Shown piece by piece: positions 22,076 to 35,200 of a stretch of DNA of 64,000 bases. The stretch spans positions 21,865,666 through 21,929,665 of the forward strand of contig CM038919.1 of assembly GCA_021904315.1 (NCBI GenBank), written 5' to 3'. The DNA is from Sphagnum magellanicum (Eukaryota; Streptophyta; Sphagnopsida; Sphagnales; Sphagnaceae). Under the pieces are notes generated by a model. That model was not told the DNA's origin, made no database searches, and saw only the letters and a program-made list of their open reading frames with translations. Numbering within the stretch: position 1 is the stretch's first letter; every line of letters begins with the position of its first letter. A program made the translations under genes and the position numbers.

Positions 22076-25000
22076 TCACCTGCGATGTGCCCTCACAAAG
22101 TTTTGGGTCAAAGCAGCAAGCCCTCAGGTACAAGCATAGGCACCTTGCAAACATGAGCAATGCCAGTATAACAAAGGTTGCTCGCCATGCTCCTGCAGAG
22201 CATGTAATTGCAATCTCAGTGCAAATAGCACCCAGTACCACCCCAATCTGATGAAACACATAGATCCCAGTTGCAAGCATTAGCAACAGATCACAACGGC
22301 ACTGGCACATATACAGCAAACCAGTGTCCACCACACTGTTCATAAGTACACAAAAACTCAGAAGATCCTCCTCACACTTGCCATTAGACCACCTCTTTTT
22401 ACCTTTTGAAACTTCTTGAAGCGATGAAAGGCTTGCAAGCATGACTTGCAGTGAACCACATGACGGAAATAACAATTTGTGGGGTCTCTGGCAAACATGG
22501 CACCAAATGACCCTCTCACAGGATATGAAGATGCTGTTGCAGCAATTAGACCTGCTGGTGCAGCCTCAGCAACTGCCATGTTAGCAGATGGTGGCAGAGA
22601 CCTGTGCCCAAAGTAGGAAGGCATACCATGACCCATAAGGTCAAACCATTTGCAATACTCACTGACCCACATATCTGACGACTTGAGGTTGAGATAAAGG
22701 TCTTTGGTGGCCACCTTTTCACGCACCAATGTTTCATTCTGGGAAGTCAGAAATGCCATCTCTTGTTCCAAAAAAGTAGTGGTCACTTGGTGGATAATCC
22801 AGGTTGGAATCCATTTTGATCTGTTCCTAACTTGTTTGCCCCCAAACCGTGCCAACAGCATTGACTTTCCTTGTCCAGCTGGGTGGCAGAGGAAGACAAC
22901 ACTTGCATAGTCAATCTTCCCATCCTTGCCTACAATTTCTTTGTCATCGCATAAGGAGCAGGGTGCATTGAACCGAGTTGTATTGGGCAGAGTTGGGCTA
23001 CTGATGTTTCCCCATTTTCCTGCAAACCCTCAGGAAGTGCGTTCTGTGACTTCAAAAACCTGTTGTTTTCACATGCAAGGAGTCCACCAAAAATTATGCA
23101 GATGCCAATGCAACCTAGGCTGGCATTTTATCTTGAGAGTCATGCAGACTTCTTCTCCCTTAAGGCTCAAATCGTCAGCAAATACCATAGCATAACTCCT
23201 TCAACAAAAAGCTGAAAACTTTGCAAATTCACTATCCAAACTTCCTAAACTCTGCAGAAAATTGGTCTTACAGTAACAGCTAAATGGATGCTGCAATATA
23301 CCATGAGCACCATTCCCTGATGACAAAGTTCTTCAGGATGACCAAATTCGCAGATAACAATCAGAATTTTTAAGGCTTACCAAGGCTTGAGCATTTTTGC
23401 GCGTGGCAGAACTATGACTCCCATCGTGTGATATGGGGAGATGAGCAGGGTCCATGACATTCTCAAGAAAAATTGAGTAATCATAGGGGAGCTCCTGCAT
23501 GAATGAAACCTCCCCCCATCCCTCCCTTGCAAAGTATTCAAACAGGGAAGCTTCTTGGGATCCCCTGGTGTCTTCTGCGAAAGCCACACCCATATTACTC
23601 CCTGTGATTCTTGTACTTCATAGGGTCACATGCATGCAGCCTTTGGTATTTTTGTTCCAGGTACCAACTGCAACAGGAACCATGATCCATGCACACTCTT
23701 AAGCCATCCATCTCCACCAACAAGACTGTTGCCTCCCAACAACAAAATAGACTCACAAGTGTGAAGCTGCATGGGCTTTCAAGCCAGAAGCAATGCACCA
23801 AATGCATCAAAATCAGCACAAGATCATGTCGTCTTCAAAAAACTCACATAGGAGAAAGACTAATTCCTCAAAACAAACAAAGACTTATGGAGTCGGTCTA
23901 CACGGATTGAAGTGAACAGGGGTTCTAAGTCTGGATTTCAGGTTTTTAATTTCAGAGTGCAGGTTAGACCTGTGGGATTTTGACACAAGTACCAGCACCA
24001 TTGAATTGCCAGCCATGGTAAAGACACTCCAGATTCCCATCTGTATTCTGCCCTTCCGATAACTTTGCAGACCAGTCATTTGATTCTCACTGAGAATTTC
24101 TAGCAATGCCAACAAATATATCAATGCAACTGCTGAGAAAAACTCCAAAGTAACAAGGTAACCAGACAAATGTCATGTCATTTCTGTCCAAACCACGAAA
24201 CAAATATGACATGTATCAGTGCTGCAGCTGTAACCTTGTGAATGACAGACTCTCCAAGAATTACAACATCACTTCATTTGAATGTCTCGATTGTAAATAA
24301 GAACATATTTCAAAGCACTGATTATAGAAGTGTCTGTTCCCCCCAGTTCCAACAGGATGGTGGAGGAAGAAAAGACACTTCCACTTGCAAGATATAGATC
24401 CACCTCCAAGAAGCTAAACTTGCAGGCATTTTCTTGTTAGAATTGGATCTTGATGGTGCATATCTGATAGTGCAGCAGGAAACACTGCCCCAATTCCTGC
24501 ATGCAATTATTTCAAAACTGTCAAAAATTGCTGGAAGCAAGCATTTGTATATCTTTGCCATATTTGGAAACCCTCAACTGTGAAATGATAGCTCATAACG
24601 TTACCTGACTGAAACCTGAACAGACAGACAGAAAAGAATTGTAGATTGGAGTTCGGAGATGGCTCAAATGCTTGATTGATCCAGACAAAAAAGAAACCAA
24701 TTTGCCCTGTTGTTGCACTTGGCCTAGGGACCAAAATGGGGCACACCGGTAGGAAAAACCAACAAACCCTAGCATCTCTGTATTACAAAACCCTGAAGAA
24801 AAACTTCGAATTGAGGAACTTGAAAGTGCAAAAAGCGAGGAAAATGTTGCACCTGTGTGGGCACCGATCTTCAAAGCAATGGATGTTGCCATCGCCGTCA
24901 TAGAAAAGGACAAGAGATCGGTCAAATACAGTAAGCCATAGAGGAGAATCTGAGGGCATTTCAGCTGTTAGATACATGGGGTATCATACTTCTTCCCAAT

Positions 25001-25385
25001 TGTACTCCACTCTGTCCCTTGCTTTTCCAACATCGTCTTGTATCAGAGCTTCGTCTCGATCTGCCAGAACTTCGTCTGTCGTTGTTCCTCGATCTGCTAT
25101 CGCTCGCCTCAAAACTTCCGCCCTTGAGTTCCGTCTTGAGGTATCCGCCGATAACACAAAATTGGCGGTTTCCTCACTTCTATGATGATTTAATCGCTTG
25201 CTGATCATCATCAGATTTGAACCCGAAAGACCCGACGTCCCATCCCACTTCCTTCTATGAAGATAAGCTCCAGAGACAAATGCACCCTGGGCAAAAGATT
25301 GAGAGGCATTTGCTGAACAAAAATTGATGCAATTGAGCTCCGTCCTCGGTTGTACCATCAGGCACAAACCACCACAGTTAGCCAT
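22076..25385 (-). pseudogene. Broken Rieske non-heme oxygenase gene of the PTC52/TIC55/pheophorbide oxygenase family
   Basis: Family members are plastid envelope or thylakoid oxygenases acting on chlorophyll-related substrates. Approximate exons (minus): 25385-24853, 24072-23970, 23667-23381, 23059-22403, 22335-22076. The Rieske ligands are kept: CPH in exon 1 and CLYHGW in exon 2. The mononuclear iron site survives as ENVMDPAHLPISH, and a C-terminal CKSC resembles the family CxxC. The end ALTQNFVRAHRR matches the family C-terminus. The gene is not functional: in-frame TGA codons follow NWEEV, PKAACM, ERTS and GAYACT (the second and third replace Arg, as CGA to TGA); one base is missing after KKLP in exon 3; a second frameshift lies in exon 5; and the exon 2 acceptor reads TG instead of AG. 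Residues 1-110 look transit-peptide-like. Confidence 0.88.
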
Positions 25386-27367
25386 AGCAATTTCTGACAC
25401 CACTCAAGGTTTTGCCTACATGAAATTCTGATCTAAGAACTCACATTTTCCTGATTTTTTCCTTCAACAACTGACCTCCAAAACTTTCCAGCCAACCTGT
25501 GTGAAGAAGAATGGGTTTCAAGGCCTCAAAACCACACATTTCTGAAGCCCACCCAAGGATTGAGTCAGTGGGTGAGCTCACAAAAAGCTTACTTTTGATC
25601 CTCAAGTGTGGGATTACATATCACATAATAAAACTGGAGTTGTACCTACGTGCAATTGGTAGTTAAGATTTTGTGTACGGTATTGTACGGTTATCCTCTA
25701 GGACAGCGTTTTTCCTTTTGTGCGAATTTTGGCCAAAAGGTGAATAAAAAAAAGGTGCCTGTGCGAATAAGAAAGGGAGAAAAAACTAAATTATAAAGTT
25801 GTGTCGCCGAATGCGCCAGAGTCATTGGATTTTGTTCACCACCTCCGCCACTTGGATGCCACCTCCACTATAGACGGTTTGCGATGGTGGGGCCAGATCT
25901 TACCCTTGAAAATTAGGGTGTCGCACTCACACAACCTCCCTTTTACCACATTCGCTACCTAAGCTTCTTTGCTCTGTGTTGAGTTCGCCACCTCCACCTC
26001 CTAGTGTTCTCTTCCTTTTCACAACTCGCCATAGCATTGGGATTTTGTAAGATTTCGCAAATGATTGTTAAAGATGCACAACGTTTCGAGTTTGGGCTAG
26101 TTATTAAAGGCTAGAGCTATGAGGTTTTGCTGCATTTGGACTATTGATGAACTCTGCAGTGTGGATTGTGGAGTCGGACTCCATTAGCCTTGGAAGTTGT
26201 TGAATTTTGTTAGTGGTGGATTTTGAAGTTTGGATAGTTGATCACCATGGTTGGTTGCACAATGCGCCATTAGTGACTCTTCATCATCACCCATGATTCA
26301 TTATTCATGAATTTTTTTTTCATGATCACTTATACAAATGAAAGTCCTTAATTCTTCATTGCCCATTCTTGATTGTATTTTTTTTCTTATCATATTGTGG
26401 TCTAGCTTTCTCATGCTATGAAACTATTATAGTCCATTTCATTTTTTTAGTTTATATCAATCTTACAAGCAATAGACCATAGCCATTTTATTTTTTTATT
26501 GTGTTCATGGTAGGTTTTGATTCTCATTTTGTGTAGGCATTAAGTATCATTGGACCTAAGTTGCAAAGGGAGGTTTAAACTAGAGGTTTTTAAATCATTA
26601 AAACAATTTAAATTGAATTTTAAATTGTGAAAAAAATCGAAAGACAAAAAAACGAACATGGGTCAAAATTTGATTTGTTCATAATTCTTATTACATGGAA
26701 AAAGTGAAAACAAGATTGTACGTTTTACACATACTTGAACATGTTAGCAACGGCATGCTATTTGTGACAAGTATTTTATATTCCCAAATCCAGGTCGAAT
26801 TCACCAAAAGGTATCTTGGGACTCTAATTCATCTTCTACAATATGTTGCTTCTCCACACCATCACCTTGGTGAGTCTCTAACCCACTAGCTTGTCGAATC
26901 TTTGACCCACTATGCTCATCATCCTTTGTTGTAGAAATTCTTGTTTTTGAATCCTCAAATGAACACTCTAGGGAAGAAGGGGAAACCATCAAGTCTACCA
27001 AAGACACTCCTTTGAGTTTGACATCTCTGTGTACAATATTGTTTTTATGCATCTTCCTCCCATAAAAAAACATAATAATCTTCAATTCTTTCATCCCTTC
27101 TTGGCAAAATGGGAACCTTGGTAATGTCAACAATGCCAAGATTCAACTCTTTCAAAGATTCTCCTATTGTCATGTCTTTAATCATCCTGAAGTTGACTTG
27201 CACAAACACCAATGTTTTCATCTACAAAAAACCCAATTTGTTGCAAAGATTTTTAAGAGTTTTGACTACAAAAATTGGAAGTCATGATAAACATGTTCAA
27301 CATAGGATTACATGATAAGGATTAGGTAAAAAATTTAACATGTTTCATTTTATTATTTGGACAAGAT
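25386..27367. other. Intergenic DNA, probably including the distal end of a decayed hAT element
   Basis: 25700-26060 is GC-richer, with 'cgccacctccgccacttgg' words but no open frame. From about 26280 to 26560 the sequence shares phrases ('ttcatgg...attttgtgtaggcatt') with 30470-30870, on the far side of the hAT remnant. The stretch just before 27367 may encode the tail of the transposase. Confidence 0.4.
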
Positions 27368-29147
27368 TCAAACAACTTTAATTAAAATCCACACTAAGGA
27401 ACTACAATCTTGTGATGATGCCCTTAATGCCAAAGCTTGAAGTTTTGGAACATGTCTTCCGAATCTTTCCCACCAAAATACAGGGGCCAACATGGGGTCT
27501 TGCAAATTAGTAGCTTCTTGTGCAAAAGGCCCTTCCTTCCATAAAAACTTTAAAAGTTCATCATCCAAAGGATCACGATAATGAATGTTCAAATAAGATT
27601 TCCATCCATCTTGGAGTTCGTTAGAAATATTACCCAAAGGATGACGCAACAATGGATGTAAAATGTGTGCCACAACATGTCTTGGGCAATGAAACCACTT
27701 TCATCATGATGTCCACCTTTGACCAACTTGAAGAAGTTGATCTACTAACAACTTGTTTGTTATCAAAAGTATGTCTCCTAGCTTCAACATGAACTCATAA
27801 AGTAACACCATAGTGGAACCTTCTTTATCCATTAGACAAAAAACTGTGTAGAAAGGTTGTAAATCTTTCACAATATTTTCAACATTGTTCCAAAAGGAAT
27901 CGACCAACACTAGGTTTTTGAATTCTCTTGCCTCAAGAGACCTAAAATCTTGCCATGCTTGCCACTCATCACAAATAACCATTTTTTCTAAAGTATGATA
28001 AACTTGCAAACGTCTTTCCAAAACTAGAAACATATATGCATATATAGTTTTAGAAATTTTTTTAAGTTCTATATCCTTGAATGTTTTATATATAGCCAAC
28101 ACTTTTAGTTTCTTTAGTCATGAAATTCACAATATGTTTAGCTTTAGTGACTACATTTTTTATTTAAGGCAATTTTGCAATGTTTTCAATCAAAAGGTGT
28201 AAGCAATGGGCATCACAAGGTGTCCAAACAATTGAAGGGTAATCCTTCATTATCAAATCACCCATGGCTTTACAATTAAAATCATTGTCTGTGATCACTT
28301 ACATAACATTCTTAGGTCCCACTATTTCAATGGCATTTTTGATATGCCCACAAATGTATTATGTAATCATGGGTTGATCAACGAGCTCAAAAGTGTTTAT
28401 TGCATCAAGAAACATACTACCCCTACAAAAAGACACTAGAATACTAATGATTGACCTGTTTTTCATGTCATTCCATCCATCTAAAACAATGATGCATCCA
28501 TATTTCTTCCATGATTGTTTAAAAGGTTTTAAATCAATGATAATGTTTTATACCTCATCATGAAGAAGATTGGTTCGTAAAGCCTCTGGACTTGGCCCAT
28601 GGAAATCATCAACCCCAATTTTTGCAATGGAGTTGATCATGGCCTTCCAAGCCAAGGTATCTGCAATATGGAAAGGGATATTACATTTGTAAATGCATTT
28701 CCATATGTCTCTTACAACTTGTTGTTTGAAAGTAACACATCATGTTATTCTTAATTGTGTTTGAAAAGGACATGGCCTTGATGATGGTTCAGGAGGCAAA
28801 TTATCTACTTGTAATCTTGAATTTTGTGTAACATTTGTTGATGTGGTAGACATCCTATAATTTCCCATTGAAACCACAAGAGGGATTATAGGTGAGAAAA
28901 GTATAAACATTGTTTCAGAACCATTAGGACAAGACATAATGTCATAGCCTTGTAGACTACCCAAATATGTTTTAATCTTGGTGGCTACCCCTATGTGCTC
29001 CACTTCACAAAAATTGGATTTCCACCTCTTTGTGTTTGATGCATTATGGTTGCCAATCACTATGACATAATCCCATGCATTATTTTGATGGCGACCCATC
29101 CCTTCAACATGCACAAAATATAAGTATTTTAATGAAACCCTAAACAT
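27368..29147 (-). mobile_element. Decayed hAT DNA transposon (BED zinc finger, DUF659, hAT dimerisation domain)
   Basis: Read on the minus strand from 29147. First comes a BED-finger-like stretch (AWDYVIVIGNHN, then WKSNFCEVEH), in which one Cys and one His of the usual pattern are replaced (NxC region and KTYLG). Next comes a DUF659-like region around 28150-28600 with GCIIVLDGWNDMKNRS and VITDNDFNCKAMGDLI, then WTPCDAHCLHLLIENI. A middle part lies at 27704-28102 (EWQAWQDF). Last is a hAT C-terminal block at 27410-27480 (PVFWWERFGRHVPKLQALAL, then SSQDCSS). Several stops and frame changes separate these parts, so no complete transposase remains. Terminal inverted repeats were not found. Confidence 0.8.
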
Positions 29148-29300
29148 TAACGCTAGAACACACTTATTAAAATCCTAAATTTCAACCTTATACATTAACC
29201 TTAAAAAAACCCTAATTAAAACCCTAAAATCAATCCTAAAATTCCCTAATGAAAACCTTTAATTTATCCCGAAATAAACCTTTAAAAAATCAAAATGCCC
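29148..29300. repeat. Degenerate telomere-like AAACCCTAAA words
   Basis: 'aaccctaa', 'aaatcctaa' and 'aaaccctaaaat' recur about eight times without a strict period, directly upstream of the hAT coding remnant. It may be an old interstitial telomere-type array or low-complexity drift. Confidence 0.45.
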
Positions 29301-29755
29301 ACCAAACTTAAATAAGAATTTATTTTCAATAAATTTCAAAAAATTTGAACCTTGTTTTGTTTTTATCAAGAAACTTGGTTGTTTTAATTTAGGTACATAT
29401 ATATGGGTTTTTGTTCACCTACATACCCAATTACGATTGACAAAATTTGAACTTCATAATGTTACTATTGGAAAGAAATTTTTTTTAAATTTATGAGCAA
29501 AATTTAACTATAAACAAAATTCTAATAATGAATCAAAAGGTACAAAGAACATTGTGAATTTGCCATGGCCCATAATACTATAGCTACAACATGGAAACAA
29601 TATTGTATATTGTACACATACTACAAAGATAAAGTTACTTATTGTGTATAAGATAATAATGTAACTACAATCAAATCTAGCAAGTGTGAAGCATGATCCA
29701 GTGCACAATGAAGTTTAGCGGTTATGATTTGTGAAATGAAATCTTGAACAATGAA
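29301..29755. other. AT-rich intergenic DNA
   Basis: No gene or clear repeat was seen. Confidence 0.5.
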
Positions 29756-30060
29756 GTCAAATAATGTTGTGCATAGTGGTGTGCATGTGGAGTGTTGGAG
29801 CAAGGTAGGTGGTGGTGCGTGCATAATAATGAAATAAGGTGCATGGAGGTGCAAGCGCACTACAACAATGGTGTGCAACAATGGTGCATGCATGCTACAA
29901 TAATGATGCATGGTGGTGTTGCAAGTGTGTTATGGCAACAATGCAATGTTGCACAATAGTGTTGAATGTGTGTTATGGCAATGGTGTATGGCAGTGTGTG
30001 TGCACAGTGTAGCACCGACATGGGTTATGGTATGCGTGACAATTCGTTGCAACACAGTCA
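29756..30060 (+). repeat. Low-complexity TGCAACAATGG / TGCATGGTGG region
   Basis: Short words 'gtgcatgg', 'tgcaacaatgg' and 'gtgttatggcaa' recur irregularly through 300 bases, including a near-duplicate pair 'gtgtgttatggcaa' at about 29925 and 29969. Confidence 0.65.
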
Positions 30061-30469
30061 CAAAAAATCTCATTTACTCACTTATTAACTATTCAAATGC
30101 CACAATTAAAATAAAATCTACCTCAAGAGTTAGGATTGTTGAAGAGGAGTAAACTCTAAAATATGCGACTTGCAAGTCTAGTGGTTGATAAGGAAACACA
30201 TCTGAACGTGAAATTTTCAACAAAAGATGGTGTGTGGTGGTATGGTGCTTTGTGGTGGCCTAGTGGTACACAATGTGTGTGGGGTGGGGTCTATTTTTGT
30301 GGTTTTAAACCACAATGAAAATCCCATACCTCATTTGAATATTTCTATAAATAAACCAAAAAAACCAATTTGACCATATGTCAATTCTAAAATGAAAGAA
30401 CTGCAATTTATTACAACTTTGTATTGAACCATGTGGTGTGGTGGTCACACATTGGTAGGTGCCTAAAAA
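30061..30469. other. Intergenic DNA, no gene
   Basis: No gene seen; 'gtggtatggtgctttgtggtgg' words at 30235 continue the low-complexity style of the preceding block. Confidence 0.5.
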
Positions 30470-30880
30470 CTTTCTTGATCATGTTCATGTTCATGGTCTA
30501 ATTTTGTGTAGGCATTGGTGACTAGGCAACATCGATCATGATCATGGTGCGATGGCAACAAGTGCCCATAATGTTTTTCCCTCTTGTTCATGCTTTCATT
30601 TTGTGTGGGCATTAGTGGAATCAATCATTATTGTGGTGCAATAATCATGCAATGGTAGTTGCCCATGAGTTCTTTTCCCCTTTTGTTCATGGTCTTATTT
30701 GTGTCAGCAAAATTGATCATCATCGTGATGCTACAATCACATTGTGGTATGTGCCCATAGTTTTATTCCCTTCTATTCATGGTATCATTTTGTGCAAGTA
30801 AAATGATGATCTAATTCAATGGTAGGTGCGCATTATTCTTTTACCTTCTTATTCATGGTTTCATTTTTGTGTAGGTAGTG
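30470..30880 (+). repeat. Degenerate tandem repeat, about 100-bp unit, four or more copies
   Basis: The phrase 'ttcatg(g/c)t(c/t)tcattttgtgtaggcatt' returns at about 30490, 30585, 30688, 30777 and 30852. Each is followed by 'atcatgatcatggtgc...tgcccat'. The unit also appears near 26510. Confidence 0.65.
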
Positions 30881-32190
30881 TCCGATCATGTTGATATGAA
30901 AAGGAATAAAGGTGAGAAATGCATTCAAGTAGACATTACAACAAATAACCATATTGAACAAATAGGCTTTCAAGCCAAAGAAACATTTAGAAATGAATAA
31001 CAATCTATGTTTGAACATTATTTAAAAAACCATAAACCCTCCAAATTGAAAAAGATGAAATGCTACAACGTTATTGTGTTTCTTGAACGTTCAAGTGCAC
31101 ATGAAGCAACTTGGAACAAAATGAATTTAGATCAATTGTAATTTCAAATATGATGGTCAATGTAAACATGTTTTGAAATTTTTGACATGATCATGTAATA
31201 GTTGATAAATGACAATATTCAATTTTAATGTTGTTTATGTGATTTTCCAATGGAAATTGACTTGAATTATGCTTTAGTAATATTAGTGACATCTTCACAT
31301 GATGTTCATTACTTGAAGAATCAACCAAGTTCACATGTGGAGGCATTAATTTTCTATCTTGAATAAAAGCATGGCACATGGTTGTGATCAAGTTGGACAA
31401 CACATTCACCATATTCTTGTTTGTTCTCAACATTTAAAAAATATCTTGGTTAGGGATTCATTAATTGTTTTTTTATTGTGCAATCTAAATTCTTGTTCTA
31501 ACAATCTTCCATTTCAATTTAAATAATATTTGTTATGTCCATTGTTTTGATAATCAAATTTTCATTCTTATTTGTTGCTTTTATCACTTACAAAAAGATG
31601 ATTATTTTCTTCGTGTGCTCACCAATACTAATAACATTGTTGAAGATATTATAAGATTATGAGATTTGATGTTGATGGAAAATGTGTTGTAATCTTAATG
31701 AAATATCAATATATTCAAATGAGATATCCAAAGTTTTAATCTAGTCTTTTCAATCATGTTCTTTTTATGGTGCAACAAAAACATTATTTCCATTTGCATT
31801 CACATCTCACATGTAGATGTGCATTGATAATTATTTATCCTTAGAACACTTTAGTGACATTGTAATATTCTTGATTGAATTGATGATATTTATCATGTTC
31901 CTTTATTGCTAGTTCCCAATATGATGTGTTGTGCCTAATCCCTTTATGATAATCAATTTATTTCTAAAAGATATAATTGAAATCATTTCATTTATTTTTA
32001 CATATTTACCATTTCTTGGAGTTTTAAATTTGTCAACTTTTGAAACTCATTTGCAATCTTATGAATCACTTTTGCCTTGCATGTACCATGTCAAATATCA
32101 AATCAATCATTTTTTTGGGGATCAACATATTACACATGCTTACATTTGACATGTGACAAAACTTTTATGTGTTTTTACTTTCCATGGCAT
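30881..32190. other. AT-rich intergenic DNA
   Basis: Very AT-rich, with no gene and no clear repeat. Confidence 0.5.
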
Positions 32191-33014
32191 TGATTAACGC
32201 ACTCCCAAGCCCCTTGCTAGACCCACTTGAGGGTCCAAATACGTTGAATTATGGAAAGTTGGGACTTGAGGGTCGCTCCCGACTTCCAGCACTAAAAGGG
32301 GGTAGAGGGGCGTGCTAGAAGTCTCGAGATTAGACCAAGAAGAGGGACAAGTATTATCTCACTTGAATCTGCATTCAAAACCAACCACAAGAGGGTTAGT
32401 TCACATTCGGGAACACCCTTGGGTGTTGGGACAAGCCATGGGCACTTGAACACACTTGACTCACCACGGCCCGGACTTAGGGGAAGCCACCACCTTCCCC
32501 CATATAGTATTCTTTGCAGCTCTCGGTGGAGGCTACATTCAAATGACTCTTTTTCCCGGGACTCCCAAGGAGGAGTCCCGAAACTATCCCAAGTTGGAGT
32601 CCCGGGACTTTGGGAGCTCATATCTCCCGGCTCCGACCTCCGATTGGAGTGAGGTCTAAACCAAAGTTATAGCTCTCCTCGAGAGCTTTTCAACGCCATG
32701 TCGCACTCCTTCAGCAGACGTCGGGAAGAGGTCGATTCCTGACTTTTAGTGGTCAGGAGTCAAATTGTCAATTTGACTCCCAACCCTTCTTTTGCCTATA
32801 ACTTGAGTTGCAAATGTCCAAATGGCACATGCGAGGCCATTTTGGGCATCTACACTTCAAGACCTTTCCATTGATATAAAGAACACCTCAATGCGAGGTG
32901 TTTTGACCCTTGAATTCGAACTCTGAATTTTCAGGAGTCCTGGAGGACTCCAACTTCCCACTTTTGGGGGTGTGAGTTTCATCCTCACACTTATCCCAAA
33001 GTGGGGTTGTGACA
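32191..33014 (+). mobile_element. GC-rich block, possible solo LTR fossil
   Basis: About 820 bases that are much GC-richer than the flanks, starting TGATTAACG and ending TTGTGACA. The text includes 'tctcccggctccgacctccg', 'aaagttatagctctcctcga' and 'gagcttttcaacgccat', phrases typical of plant LTR DNA, and many short inverted words around 'ggagtcccg'. No coding part, primer site or target duplication was found. It is broken or solo and its family is unknown. Confidence 0.4.
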
Positions 33015-34954
33015 GTGATGAATGTGTGCCCCTTCCTTCCCCTACCTTTCTTCAAAAATTTCTTTTTTTTTAATTGTGCATTTTTTTCATGTCGTCTGCC
33101 ATTGCCACTAAAATGTCATAAAGGCCAATTAAACTAGGTGAACATTGGTGAATATGGGTCACATGTAAGTTGAAACTAAACTAGGAATTAGGTATAAGTT
33201 CATTATAAATAATGGATGAACATTTGTATAAATGAACTCCATAGCATTAACTTTTGTGACATAAGGTATATTTGTTTGCATTTCTACACAAGAGGAAAAA
33301 AACATGAGAATGAGAAAAAATAACTACAATAGCTAACAACTAGATTTCGAAATGGTAACTATTCATTAACAATGTGAATAAGACACTAGGTTTTTTGTAG
33401 TTCTTATCACTTTGCCCATTTGCTATCAACTTGACACTACCCTTAAGTGATAAGTAGAAAAATAATGCATTATTTGATGATACATATCACTTATTTATAA
33501 AAAGATTTTTGCATATAATATTTGTGAGTTCAAATAATGTTTAATTTTTCATTTTTGTTTACTATTTGATCATGAATTGCTTTGAATTTCTTGTGTGTGC
33601 TAGCTTTGATTATGAGAATTGATTATATATATATAGCATGATGGTGGATATATGGCTTTAAGCATTATAAGTGCATTAAATTTTCTTTCTAATGAAGAAT
33701 CCAAAAAGTTCAAGAAGCTTCCAAATGGTGGTGCATGGGAAGGAATTTTAAGAAAAGGAGGAAGAGAAGTTGGATAATAGGTAGATGTTTTGGAAAAGCA
33801 AGAGATAATTCAAGCTAGAAGGTTGGGCATGTTATAGAAGGTTAGGCATATGGTATGGATTTTTGTACGATATCAATGGAAGGTTTGAAGAATTATTCTA
33901 TAGATAATGTAAGGAGGTAAGCAATTTAGTCTTTTTCGAGGTAACATGGTGAGGTTTTTCTTTTTGTTTTAACCTTAGACTAGGGAAGAAGAATTGCAAA
34001 AGGAAAGGATAATTGGGAGGTGCATAAGGGTAGTTGTCATAGACACATGTGAGAACATTTTTTTGGAAGTGATTGGATTACAAAATTATCTTGTGCAATT
34101 CTAACAAAAAAGAATGAAAATGTCATTTTTTTATCAATATGTCATATGCTAGTGATTGTATGTGATGAATCAATCCTTTATTTTACATGTTTTTCTTCAT
34201 TTGAATTTGCTTGTTCAAGACGTGTTCTTGAAAACATTAACAAAAGGTGGAAGGATCGAGGGCAATAAATGATGTTTCAAAAGTTTTGTGAATGATTACA
34301 ATAATATAACCTTTCCTATGAAAACTAAATATAATACATAATTAATTGGATATAAGTGATGTGTAGATTTCCATGTAAGGTGGGTTGGGGAACCTTTATT
34401 TTCACCTTTTTTTTGATACAATACCAACAATTGATAATTGACAAAATTTGCCAAAATATTTAAATTTTCGAGAAAATGTGTTCAAAGGTCCCAAGTTGAA
34501 TATTCCAAGGTTTTGACAACCAAAAGCATAAGTGTGCAAATTTATTTGATATTTTGAATATATTGTGATAACCCAATATAATGGACTAGGGTTTTAAAAA
34601 AATAAAATCAAGTAGGTCCACTAATGAAGATCCCCAACATTGATTAGCATGGTGATTGTCCTACATGGGTCGCAACATTTTCACAAAAATGCTAGTACAA
34701 GTGGTGACCAAGGAAATCCCTAGGTGAAGATGTGGCTAATTAAATTATTTTTGTTTCAAAATTCCTAAAAATCACAATTTTTTTAATTTTCTGAAAAAAA
34801 TTCACCACCCAAAAAAAAAACATTATAATGGAGCATTCCATATTTTCCATAGGTGTGAGGTTCAATTCTTTAAAAATTCAGTAGGGTCTTTACGGCCACT
34901 AAGGACCTGAACCTTGGACCCCACGTGCACTTACTACCAAAGGAGGTACAGTTG
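33015..34954. other. AT-rich intergenic DNA
   Basis: No gene. 'ttcaccacccaaaaaaaaaa' at 34798 matches a site near 4890. Confidence 0.5.
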
Positions 34955-35200
34955 GAGGAACCCTAGGAAACCCTAGGGGCCTCTGAATCCCAAGAAGTTC
35001 ACCTTGGGGCTTTGAAACCCTAGGAACTTGCTCAGTCCCCAGGGGTTCCTTTTGGCACTCATATAGCCAGTCGGAGGAGCCCTAGTGGAGGGTTTTCTAG
35101 AAACCCTAGGGGCTTCCGAGTCCCAAGAAGGTTCGCCTCCGGGCTTACCTAGAAACCCTAGGAACTTCCTGAGTCCCAAGAGGTTCCTCTAATTAGGGTT
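34955..35200 (+). repeat. Tandem duplication, 133-bp spacing, upstream of the C2 gene
   Basis: The block 'aaaccctaggggc(c/t)t...gagtcccaagaagttc...aaaccctaggaact' occurs twice ('ccctaggggc' at 34971 and 35104). It ends about 415 bp before the C2 gene start codon and so lies in its probable promoter. Each copy contains two 'aaaccctagg' words, close to the plant telo-box. Confidence 0.85.

Noticed and set aside
22076-25385. RNA editing rescuing the TGA codons of the Rieske oxygenase
   Set aside because: Frameshifts and a lost acceptor are also present, and U-to-C editing is known from organelles of some plants, not nuclear mRNAs.
26801-27139. 'NIVHRDVK', resembling a protein kinase catalytic loop
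   Set aside because: No other kinase motif is present and the stretch lies at the tail of the hAT remnant; chance match.
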